Shown here: positions 1 through 12,600 of the stretch, one piece after another
Layout: each line of letters starts with the position of its first letter
Numbering within the stretch: position 1 is the first letter of the stretch
Assembly (NCBI RefSeq): GCF_037975245.1
Contig: NC_092581.1
Coordinates: 19,740,303-19,804,302, forward strand
Length of the DNA stretch: 64,000 nucleotides
From: Apostichopus japonicus
Lineage: Eukaryota > Echinodermata > Holothuroidea > Aspidochirotida > Stichopodidae
Direction of reading: 5' to 3'
Position numbers and translations under genes: made by a program
Notes under the pieces: generated by a model
Database searches by the model: none
Told to the model about the DNA's origin: nothing
Seen by the model: the letters and a program-made list of their open reading frames with translations, nothing else

Positions 1-3000
1 GTAAGGGTAAGGGGAGTTCAAGTACAACAGACTATACTAGAATACAAAGTACCAAATAAAAGACTCAACTGCAGGTTTGCCTGTCACTCTGGGAAAGGGG
101 CAGAGGCAGGGGATGGGGAAAGGGAGGGCAAAGGTGAGGAAAGGGAAAGACATGGGGAGGGGAGGGGAAGGGGAAGTGTAGGTAAGAGGGAGGTTAGAGT
201 TAGGGGAGTTCAAGTACAGGACAAGTATGAATACAAAGTATAAATACAGACTCAACTTAAAGTTTGCCTGTGATTCCAATAGCTGATCTTATAATACAAG
301 TTCACACACAGTAGTAGCTGTACGGTTTTAATTTTTTTTATATATCAATAAATATTTCAGGTGATACCTAACCAGACAGCTTTCTATAAATTATGATATC
401 TGATGATCATCTTCAAGTAACAAGAGTGTCTGCCATCCTGATCTATGTTTACCATGTTTACAAAATGACATGCCAAGAACAAAAACTGAGACACAAGTTT
501 TGGAATTTTTAAAAATGATTTTACGGCTCTTTTCATTATTAAACGGGAAGTGAAAGTGGAGATTAATCACGCTCAATGATGGTTGTCACGGGATTTTAGT
601 GTCAAGTACTTATTCAAATCAAAAGTCGACAAATTGGAAATGAAAAAAAAAGTGAAGGATATGGTTTGTGACAGTAAAGTGGTTTTATTTTAGCAATATC
701 AGTCTAATCAAAATCATTTATAATGATGAAATATGTTTAAAAGATTCTCTGTTGAATAATCTCTTTCATTGGTGCTTCAACAAAAGAGAGAGAAGATCCC
801 CCACCCCTACCCCCACCCCCAGAAACAGACTATTAATCTAGTCAGAGTGAAGTAAAGATGTTAAAAAATAAAGTTAATAACTAACAAAATAATCGCTGAC
901 CAGTCCATATCTTAGAGAAATAAACCAAATTTTCGAAGCAAAATAATTATCTTGTGTTTTTTTAACTTTTGTGCTCTTGTGGCACATGACTCAAATTCAG
1001 TATATATTTTCCTGTTTATGGATAAACTCTGTATTAGAAACAGCATGCTGCTTGAATGAATGTATCCTTTTAATTCTCAAGTAGCAATTACTCCATTAAA
1101 AATCAACGTACTGAAGGCTGGATGAGCTTGATCTCAACCCACTTTTGCAATTCTAACTTTGGGAGATTGAACATTACAAATTTTAAAGCAATGCAATAAT
1201 CCATATCGTTGAGACAAAAACAAAACGAAACCTAAATGATTTTAAATCAAACTTAAACCCTCAATTTTGATTGGTTTTCACCCATGTTTATTAGAGGCCC
1301 TTTGAATATTTAATTAGCTGAATTTATTTTCACCCCCATTTCAAGCACACTGTTCTCCTTTAATTCTAATTCCATAGCTGTTGTTTATACTTTGAAGTGC
1401 TTTTTAGTCAGTTCACCTCATCCTACTTGTCGTCATCTCATTAGGCGCACAATTTGCATACAGGATCGTTATCGTTCTGCAACACTCTACCTCATATCTC
1501 TGCTTAAAACTGTAGAGAGACCTTCCTACGCCTATTATGCGATCATTTAACCATCCACCTCATCGGAGAGATTTGAACTCAAACAGTTTTTACCTTTTCT
1601 GAGCCTAATTTTTCCTAACCTTTTGATTTAATTGCTGCTATCAGAGGATCTGACAATCAGTTGTTTCCAATTTATTTTTGGGAAACAAGTTGTTGTTTGT
1701 GTTCTTTTTGAAGACCCACACGTACAGTAGGGGGGCGGGGGGCGGGGGGAGGGGGCTCTTAGATCAAAGATTGATCTGATTTGAAAGTCTCATTGTCTGT
1801 TGAGTTGTACAATTGCCATGTATTTATTCATAGACCAATAATCTAACTTAAAGATAGAGATAGAAAAAAAAACCATCTTGACTTCTCCCAGACTGGCGAG
1901 TTAGACAACGTTTAGAGCATCACACACAATATTTTATGTCCCACACATTTATGTAATCTATTGTTATATGATATTTTACATAATTTGTAAACCTTTGGAG
2001 TTGATAGACTTGTTTCATTGTGTCTGGGTTTTATGTTGGTTTTGTGCTGATTCTTCAATAGTTTAATTTAGTATTTATTAAATCTTGTGGTTGATTTAGC
2101 CTTGGAATGTGATACATTTGGAATGTGTAGTGTTCTCTCTATTGCAAATTTTGCAAAACTGCAAACCTTATTCATCTCTTTTTTTTTGGTAGAAATGTTA
2201 TTTTCCTCACTGGATAAATGATTAAATATTGTAGAGAGGGGGGAAAAAATAATTTTTCTGCTTACAGGTAATTGCCTTTGATGACATCAGTGCCATTTGA
2301 AAAGTTGTCACCTTGGAAACATAAAGCTGAACCCACAAGATGAATTTCATATTTAGGACAACCCTCTTCTCTTTCTAGTTTTTTCTGTATTTTTTCTTTC
2401 CTAAATGATATGGTTGTGTGATTCCTTCCCTCCCCCCTTCCAATCTGTCCAATCTTTTCTCAGTTATAGAAAGAAAAGCACTTGTGGGGTGGGGGAGGGG
2501 GGATGTTTATAGGCATGAAAAACATAGCCAGAGGCAGAAGTAATCTTGAGGCCATTGTCAGAGGTCTTTTGTAAAATTAAAAGCTCCATGTAAGGAAGTG
2601 ACAATTGTCCATTGTTGAGAATCCTTGAAAGTTAACAAAATAAATACAGTTTATCTCACCCTGCATGTTGAGGTCCTCCTCCCACACAGATGATAATGAG
2701 CAGGCAAATGGTCCAATTTATGCCTCATTTCTCGACATTACGTTTCATGGATTGTGTTTACATCTCACAAAAAAAACAAAAATTGTCTTTTTCCCCTCAA
2801 AAAAAGCCTGCAGGTACATTTTGTGTCGAATTGTATTGTATAAATCTCCCAAAAATAACCGAACAATTTCTTACGAAACGATAACATTTATTGATCATCC
2901 TCAAGACATGATTATTCATATGAGCTTTTAGTTGATTGATCATTTTCCACGATTTTTTGATATTCAAGAGACCAAAAGAAGAAGCTGGCAAATAAACAGC

Positions 3001-3514
3001 ATATTTTGTATCATTTTCTGTCATTTTATACTTTAACCTTAACACGCACAGATAATAATCGTGTTGGGGTCGAGGGCCATTTAGGTTTGCAGCTTTATGG
3101 TAACCTATCATCATCTTTATCAAAATGAATAATCAGGATTGATTTTAAGCTCTGAATCTGATTTTGTTTTACTTTTAACATATTAGCATTTTCATATTTT
3201 TCCTCCCAACAGTGTATTAGTGTTTTGTTTGATATATATATATATATCTATATATTTATATTCATATATATATAGATATTGGATAATATAAAATATATAA
3301 TAGCATTCACTACAGGTCATCATCATGTGATGGACAATGTTCTGGTTTTTGTATTGAATCCATGGTAACCTTCAAATTCATCCTTTTTTTTCATTTTATA
3401 CTCTCTCTTCCTTTTCTCATCACTCCGTAAGGGCCGAAACCAATCTGTACTTTAGATATACACTGACATTAAAAGTAAACAAATTCTAACTTTGATACCA
3501 TTTGCCCTCTACAG
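1..3514. other. Upstream intron or flank of the SASH1-like gene; nothing coding seen
   Basis: A+T-rich, with G-rich runs at 1726-1757 and 2486-2502, polypurine/polypyrimidine tracts at 90-185 and an AT-rich microsatellite at 3231-3282. No stretch reads as an exon with plausible splice sites. Probably the intron before the first exon seen. Confidence 0.5.
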
Positions 3515-3635
3515 AAAAGTAAACTTGCAAATTCCATAAAGAAAAACTTTGCGAAGCGTGTGGAACGTCCATCGGAAGGCCGCCACAAAATATCTTCCTC
3601 CGAAGAACACCTCTTGCCTGGGACATCTGCTTCAG
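3515..3635 (+). CDS. SASH1: SASH1-like exon a (basic/Ser-rich N-terminal segment)
   Basis: The acceptor CTCTACAG precedes a 121-nt open stretch that ends at donor GTGAGT in phase 1. It encodes a basic then Ser-rich segment (KSKLANSIKKNFAKRVERPS...). This is the first exon I can support. Nothing to its left in the window reads as coding. Confidence 0.75.
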
Positions 3636-6600
3636 GTGAGTGAAAATATTAAATAACACTTCACAGAGACGGTGAAATTAGTATATATTTTACAACAATG
3701 TATAGAGCGAAATTTGATGACAGAAACAAATGTTTTTCCGTGTAATTTTATTTTATTTTTTGCTCCATGGTCCAAATTTAGTTATTCTTTCCATCTGGAT
3801 ATTTCCAAATGCCCTTAGTGTGTTTTTGTTTTGTTTTAGACTTTTAGTGTATGTCAAGCAGATTATGCTAGGATCATCTTAAATATTTATATAAAATAAG
3901 CTACTTGTCTATGTAAAAGTTGTCCTTTGTGAGTTTCATCAATTCTAGATAGAGATGTACTTTGAAACTACAGCTGGAATATCATGTGTATATAATTGCC
4001 TAACCCAGTCGATAAGAAAAGTTCAGAATGTTAGATGGCTGAGCCTTTTACTTCCAAGAGCCACATGCTAGCTGCCTCGTTGTTCCCTCAGGTGCCGTTG
4101 AAAAGAGAAACAGCTTCACGTGAGCTGACGCTCATCCAGGGTTGTCAACCAGATAAGGTTTCGAATGTTTTTCTTCCTCAACTCTAGGGTTCAATAAATA
4201 GCAGTGATATGAGTGGTAGGTCATTAGCCTTTCATATTACAACCCTAATAAATTTATTCACAAAACGAGTATCGGTCGTAGCTTTTGTAAAAAAAAATTG
4301 TCACTTTACGCCTTGAATTTTGAGAACTTGTTGCGTTAATTGTTGAGTTTTGAATTCTTTCGCTCTGTCCTTCAGATACTTCTTCCATACAAGATGAGGG
4401 CACAACAACTCCACCGGATTTCTTCGAGCTGAGTCCGACTCCGCAGAAGGAATACTCTCGGAAGATCTACAACGATGTCTTCGGAGACGACCCGCCAAAG
4501 AGGGCGCCAGAGAACCGAGTTTCCATGGATTCGATTGGCTCTATAGACTCTACGGAATTGGAAACCGATTTCGAATCAAACTCAAGACGATCGAGTGAAG
4601 TTCAAACAGATGTGATCAGAGATGAAGGAAGTTTGAATGAAAGTCGAAAAGTTCAGAACCAATCCCAGCAGGTAATCTTCACTTTAAGGAAGACAAACTA
4701 TTGAAATGTGATTGAGATGACTCAAGCAATCCATAGCCTAGTACAATTTGGGGTGCGGGGGGGGGGGGGGGGGGACTGGGAGAGGGATGGGAGGGGTAGA
4801 AAGGGGGAGAATCAGGGTGCTTACAAAGTCATAGAAAAATTGGATGATTTTTGTAAAAGTATTTCTATCTTAGTCTCTTATTCCTCCTTATATTTGCCAT
4901 CTCATGTTGTACTTAAACGGAGGTGGAATTTCATAGTTTTGTCAGGGAAGAGCGATTGCATTTTATTTTGTAAGAAAAATGAAGAAACTCTGTATTTTTT
5001 TATTAAATCTACTATAAAAAGCTAATATGTGAGTCTTATCACCATGCAATATCCAACCAGCTTGGTACTCCAAAGAGATTGATCAAACTTTTAAGCCACA
5101 ACTGGTCAAATTAAGCTCTCTTTAATATTTAATTAAATATGATTTCTTTGTTCAGCAGATTATTGATATGAAGTAAGAAATTGACTCTCAAACTCTTTTG
5201 GGGGGTCTCCATGTCACTGGTTTTCTTTTCGCATTTAAAAACAGACAAATTAGCGACCCTGATATTCCACGAGCCTTGTCAACGTTTCTGTTTTTCATTT
5301 TGTTTAAATTTGAATGCAACTCGACCCAGTACAGATCAAGAGAACCGTATTCTTTCTAAATGAAACGTAAAAGCTACTCCTTAATAATAAAAACAAATGA
5401 CTGTGTGACATGAAGTTCATCACCAATGTTGTCGATTTGATAAATTTGACCAAACCTACTGATTGATTTTCCAAAGAGGATCACAATTGATCGAACTGAA
5501 CCACACCTCCAGAGTATTTTTTTAATTCTTTGTCAAGAGCTGAAACCTAGCATGCAATTACAGAGTTCAACAGGTTTCAAAACTATTTTTATTGCTTTTT
5601 TGTTCTTCCTCACGTTTTCTTCTCTTAAAACTTTAATCACAGCCAAATATCCCCCATTTTTTTCTTTCTTAAATAATCAGGAAGACCAAATTACTTTGAA
5701 ATACGAAGCATTTGTATGGGCAGTCTTCATTTGAGCTGTATTAAATCAAACATTTAATAGTAATTGGGACGGGGTTGAGTATATGCCACATAATCCACTC
5801 TCTGTAGTACCTCATTTTTAAGTGTTTGTTTATGTTCAATACCATTTCCCTCAGTTGTTCTCTTTCGTTTCGTCAGATCTGTGTTCATTTTAAACATGTT
5901 TTCTCTTTCAGGTAGTTGACCCCGTACAGGCTCATACCAACACGTTAGAGTCCAATGCCAGCAGTACGAGTTATCATAGCACCAACAGTGGAGGTAAGCC
6001 AATTGAATACCACTTGTTTCATCATTTAAACATGGGTGACAAAACCAGTGGGGTGGGGGAGGGGTGGCTGACAGGAGGAGCTGGGGAAGGGAGGGAGGAC
6101 AGGAGGGAGGAAGGGAGGACAGAAGGGGCTGGGGGAGGGATGGAAAACAGGAGGGGATGGGGGGGCAGGAAGGACAGGAGAAGTGGCTGACAGGAGGGGC
6201 TGTGGGAGGGGCTGTGGGAGGGAATCAGGGGTTGGGGGAGGGAGGGATGGAGGACAGGAGGGGGTGGAAGTATTATGACATGTATGTTCCCTCCTTTCCC
6301 AAATTTCTGACCAACTCCGGTAAAAACATTATGTAACATTAGTATACAAGTGTATATTCCAAAATATTAGGTATGCTGTACACATTTATACCACTATGCC
6401 TCTCAGACACACACACAAAAAAAAGCAGAAAAGGAAAGTTAAAAAGGCTGATGGCCATGCAAAGTTAGATTGAAACTTTATAACTACATTTTATAACAAT
6501 TATAGAAAGAAGTATGGAAGTGAGAAATAGGAGAGGAAGATAAGGGGTTCAAAGGTTGGTTATTCAAGTTATGTCCCCCATCCCCCCTACTAAAAAATGG

Positions 6601-9600
6601 ACTATCCCATCTATAAAACTTCAAACTTCACCAATTTCTGGGTCACATTACTTTTGGTTCACTGCTTAAATGTATCCTTCCAAATCAACCATTTCAGAAA
6701 TTGATCAGCTTCCTCTTCTTGAAAGTGGGTGAGGTCAGAGGCAGCAAGCTATGTTGAAACTTTCCAAACATCTTGGGTTTTGTAGATGGGTTAATGTATT
6801 TTTTTGAGGACAGGTTGAGGGGGTTGTGGGCAGTCGGGGAAGTGTGAAAGTCTTGCTGGTGAATGCGGAAAGCGAAGAAATGTTTGAGCTCGTGCATAAC
6901 AGGGTTAGATGAGATAAAGCTGTGAGCATTAGCGAAAACAGACCTAACGAACCGAAAAACACAATTAACATTGCAAGGCTCTATGGAATATATCAATCCC
7001 TTTCATTTGGTGTTCATTAAGGTGTGAATATTGTGGGTTTTTCTTCCTTTTTGTTTTTTCACGTTGAACAGGGATTTTCGGCAGTTGTTACTCAACGACT
7101 CGCAGTGATTCTAGTTACTGGACCATTAGCAGCTCAGGTTATCATTGTTTAACTGTCAATAACCATAAGATACACTTAAGAGACTGCTCATGGCATTAGC
7201 TAAGGGATTACTGTATTATAAAAGTCTGCAAAGACTGGTCTAGATATGCTTTATTTGAGGGAGTGGAGGAAATGTGGAGGCGGGGAGGAGGTGAATGGGT
7301 GTGAAAAGGGTAGGGAGAATAGCAGAGCAAGTTTTGTCTCATAAATATGTTTTTTCTTTTCTTCTGTGAAGAAGATTAATTTTTCAAATTTCTCCCAAAA
7401 TAATCTTGATCAGATTTTCCAAAAATGTGGGAGGGTGATGGTGGGGGAGATAAGGGGGTGGGAGGTTAGTCGGATCAAATGATTGGCTGTTGTAATAGGA
7501 AGTGGGCAAGTAATTTGCGCCAAGTTTGGAAATGTACATTTCTACTACGGCCTCCTCCTCTTGTGAGGTTCAGTGCCTTCGTGTTGGTTTTGAGACAGCC
7601 ATGTTGAAGATTGTCAGGCGATGTTTATTAGGTTGTAGAGGAGCCTGTGGATATTTAATACTGACAACACGCATAGGAAGTTGTCCAGCTTCCTTAATGA
7701 TGGACAAATTGCTGTAGACTAAATGTTGATTGGCGGTATAACAAGACAATTTGTCTAGTGGATTGGGTCGTTAAAGAAGGATGTTGGAAGCCTTGTCAAA
7801 TAATTACAAGTCTTCCAAACCTGGTAACTTAATCTTATTCCATGAGCAGTCAGTCAAATGCAGTGTCACTGATTAAAATAATGAGAATAATAATAATAAT
7901 TAATTAATTAATAATAAACTGATTAACTTTTGTTTTCATGTGGAAAACGACTAACATTGTTTAACAAGATTTAGTTTTAATCATTCTTCCTCTTCTGCTT
8001 TGTGAATTAACAAGTTTGCTGTAAGTTTTATAAAACACTACTCATACAGCTGTTTGTTTCATTATGATTTTTTTTTCCTTAAATCATTAATTCTGACCTC
8101 CATAGATCGCTGGATGGGTTTGTCATGCTATCCTTTATTTATCGTCCGGAAAAGCTTCAAATACTGTCTTGTCTTTAAGTCCAAAGTAATTTAGCTCAAG
8201 ATAGAGATAAATTATCTCATTATTGACGGCTGGTATTAGCCTTATATAGTTAATATGATGCAGAAATAATAAGTTGTTGACCTGCTTAGCTACACAGTGT
8301 TCACTAAATCTTTTATTTAAATCAATATCCCATTTAACCAGTTGACGCTATCTGTGAATGATTTTTAAATTTTACATTGACGTCTCAAACTTAAACCTAT
8401 CAATGGTTGTTGTTATCCTTGTTGTTGTTTTTTGTTAACAATTTTTGTTTTGTTTTTTAACAAACATGTTTTTGGCTCTGTAACTTTTGTGAGGTAGAGA
8501 ATTAACCTAATTTGAGGATAAAATTTATGATGTCTTGAACCTATGAGTTTCATGCAAGGGGTGATGTATGTTTTAAACTCATTGTTGGATAAAATATTTG
8601 TGACGACTCGGGCGTTTATGCGGTATGTGTAATATGATATTGTCATATGACCTCAATTAATAATAATAATGAATTAGTAAAGTATATTTGAAGTTGTCAG
8701 GTAGATGAGAGAATGTATCTGTCTGTGAAGATCACGTTTTAGGTAAAATCTTAGAAACAGTTCCATGATAGCATTGGTATTAGAACGGACCCATACTGCA
8801 GGATTATATGTGGAACATTTAAACATACCCACATTGCAGAATGTTTATGGGGAACATTATAGCATGCCCACATTGCAGGCATTTAATTAGGAACATTACA
8901 TACACATTTATTCTACTGCCATAGTATCAGGAACATTAAAACATGCCTATGCTTCAGTTGTTGTATTAAGAACATTAGAACATACCCACATTGAAGGTAT
9001 TATATTAGGAACATTACATACACATTTATTCTACTACCATAGTATCAGGAACATTAAAACATGCCTATGCTTCAGTTGTTGTATTAAGAACATTAGAACA
9101 TACCCACATTGCAGGGCAAACCCAAATTGCAGGCATTGTATTAGAAACATTACATACACATACTACTGCCATAGCAACATGAACATTAAAACATGCTCAT
9201 TCTACCGTCAGTAAGAATATACCAGAAATCAATAAGTGACGTAAGCTACAAGCGATACAAAGAAGTTAGTCGCATATTAACAAAAAGTTTTAAGAAGTTT
9301 AATTTTATTGCAGTCACGAATGTTAGGTCTTAGTGAAAGGAAAAGTTTAATATCACTGACTGTTGAGTTGTTGACATCACCGAAAGTAACTACAGACACA
9401 TGCAACAAGTCATAAAAATAAATCCACCCTAAATATAAAGTTAATTAATAGGGTAAATGAATAACTGAATACTTGACTGACAAACAAAGTTTGGCCAAAC
9501 AATTCGTTTGCATTTTTCCATTGTTTATAATGTATCGGCACCTCTCTGAATGTCACCTTCTTGTTGAAACAAATGACTATATTGGAATCCCTGCCAACTA

Positions 9601-12600
9601 AGGGCTGGATAGCTCTGTTGGGAAGTAAACGCACGACTTGTAAACCCTGTGGTTCCCTGCTTGGAAACCCCTTCTAGCCATAAATGTTTCTTTCCATAAA
9701 CTCAATTGTTCTCCCACCCTTAGAGCTGTTACAAAACATTCCCCCCCCCCCCATCCACGTGCTTGCGAATTTCAGATAAATGTAATCTGATATGTTTGCA
9801 ATAGCAGCGTCACTGCCTACATATCTATATATCTCTTTGTTTCTTTCTAATTAGCTATAACGTTATGTGAAGTAGGAACCGAAACCCTGCTACAGCTGTA
9901 AAGGGCTTTTTCCCAACACCATAAAATGTTGGCACCTGTGCCCAGTCTGAAAACTACCCTTTCACACGCACACACACAGTTTTTGTAACTTTCTCGTTTG
10001 TGTTGAGTTTGAGCCATGCTTGTTTACTCAAGCTTATGATGCTTGCTTGCTTTGGCCTCGGTTGAATGATAACAAATTTACAATCTAGTTTGTGTCAATA
10101 CATGTTACAAATGCTGTATTAGAAGCTGTATCTTGACTTTGAAAAGCTACAGAAACAGAAAATAAAAATAAAAACACCTTTTGTGTATTTGTATTGCTGA
10201 CCTGATTAAAATGCCTAAGTTCATTTCTATCTTTTCGCTGTGGAAAATGACTTTTGTGGGAAAGTTGTGGTTGAATGTAGTTTCTGGGATCACGAGAGAG
10301 GGTGGCCCAAATTTCTTATTTTAAAAAAAAAATGTAATCCTAATAAGTGCCCAATGAAAGAGAGAGAGAGGGATCATATATTATTTCTGTGGAAGTATCA
10401 AAAATGCCCAAGATCTCCACAAGTTAGCATATCACAGAGCAGTATCAAAAAGCACACATGAACTTACTTTTACATCTTCTTCCCTTAAAATTTAGTCAAC
10501 ATTTTGCAGATTTTTTATCTTCAAATGGATGTAAACTTTTTCCATGGATGTCAAAATTGTAACTGTCTTATTTTTCTTTCATGACTATACTGTTATGCAG
10601 CAAGGCTATAGGAGGCTGCAGCCGGGCTATGTGGGAGTTAACATATTGTGCTCCACAGTTACACACAGTAGGCCATGCATTTTCTTAAAACAGGCAATGC
10701 TGATCTGAGGAGGTAGTCTCTATTGTTTGATATCGAGTCAGCCTTGCTGCGGGGGATTAGCAGCTGCTGCAGGGGGGTTGCAGCTGATGCAGCTCTTCTC
10801 CTTAACACTGTCCCTTATACCGTGACCGTACAGTGCTTGTTACACACAAAAGTTACACACAATAGGCCATGTATTTTCACAAAACAGGCACTGCTGATCT
10901 GAGGAGGTAGTCTCTATTGATATTGAGTCAGCCTTGCTGCAGGGTGTTTGCAGCTGCTGCAGCTTTTCTCCTTGACACTGTCCCTTATACAATTACTGTA
11001 CAGTGCTTGTTACACACACAATAGTTACACACAATAGGCCATGTATTTTCACAAAACAGGCACTGCTGATCTGAGGAGGTAGTCTCTATTGTTTGATATC
11101 AGGTCAGCCTTGCTGCAGGGGGGTTGCAGCTGCTGCAGCTTTTCTCCTTGACACTGTGCCTGATACCGTGACTGTACACAGATATCAGGGACAGTGCTTG
11201 TTACATGTACTTCTCTTGTGCGTTTGTGTCATTTGTGTCATTAAATAACCGGGAATAGTTTGTGGTCCAATTTTATTTAGCAATTTAGCTCAGTGGTTAA
11301 CCCCGGTGCCTTTCAATCATAAGGTCCCCAGTTCGAGTCACTCCAAGATTAATGTATGTCCTCCAGTTACAGAGTTGTTGACAATCTTGCGGCTTTGATA
11401 AGCCAATGAGACTTCTTCACGAGTTCTTGCTTGCAGGAGGATCGAAAATACATACATACATTTAGAAAACTCTGAATAATGTTTGCTTATAAAAAATACT
11501 ACAGTCTCTGTGTTACACAAAAAAAGGTGTACAGGGGATTTTGAATTTTTATGGTAATTTGACCATTTTCAATAATAATTTTTGTGAAAATTATTCCCCA
11601 TATAGTGCAGTATTCCAGGATATATGACAGGATTTATGTGAATGGTTGGGGGTTGGATCAGGATATTTCAGATGACAGATATTCAGTTAATCTAAGGATA
11701 TGCTTTAGTGTTACATTTAATACACACAGATATGCCATTGCTATCTATTTGTCAATGTATGATGTTCGTTTCAGTCTCGTTGCATTCAGTATTTCGCCAA
11801 CTCTGAAATTGGCCTCTCACTTGGAAAGTTAAAACCCTACAAATGTTTCTCATGTCTCCTGTAATTTACTTCATATCAAACAGTTTTTCTGTTTTCTACT
11901 TAAAACAAGAAACTTGTGTTCTTTTATGGTCTTATAAAGTATCATATTACAAGTGCAAGTTTCATTGCGATTGAAAACGAACTCACGAGGGAGTAACAAC
12001 TGTTTGTAAAAAATGATGAACACTTGTAGCCAAAGAAGAGTTTTAGAATGTGGGTTATGAGTTTACTGGAACATTTGTGTAGCTATCATTGACACCATAC
12101 TCATATCATTGCTGACAGCTGACAACGCATGCTGAATTTAAAATAGGATTCAAGTAGAATTTGAAAAAAAACCACAGCAAAATAAACAAATTGAATTTGA
12201 TATGAAGCCTTTCCTAGTACGCTGTAAGTTTCATCCCATGAGGGTTAAAGAAACTTAAATATCAAGTCTTCTTCTTCTGTGTTTTTTTTTATTTTTTTGT
12301 TTTCGTTGCAATCATATCAAATATTGTAACTAAGAGCTAAAATTTGTGTCAAAGATGTCAGGTCTGATAGTTGTTGAGTGCTACACTTTTAGTTCATATT
12401 TCTCTTTTTGTAATTAGTAAATGTTTATTTTTCTGTTCTTGTTTGTAGAATCTTTTGGAGCAAGACACAGTGCCTCTGTTCAAACGCAAACAGCTGATGG
12501 ACCACCGGAGAACTACATCGCAATCGGCCAAGTTACGTCAGACTATACGCCCAATCCCTTCAGGGGACATCTTACTCTAAAGGTAGGTCCCACTTAAGGG

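Noticed and set aside
6022-6339. Pro-rich and Gly-rich ORFs on both strands
   Set aside because: Artefacts of a G-rich polypurine repeat.
11286-11345. Possible tRNA gene
   Set aside because: Boxes A and B are present, but the anticodon stem-loop and T33 are degraded and a second copy has the same tail. It is a tRNA-derived SINE head.
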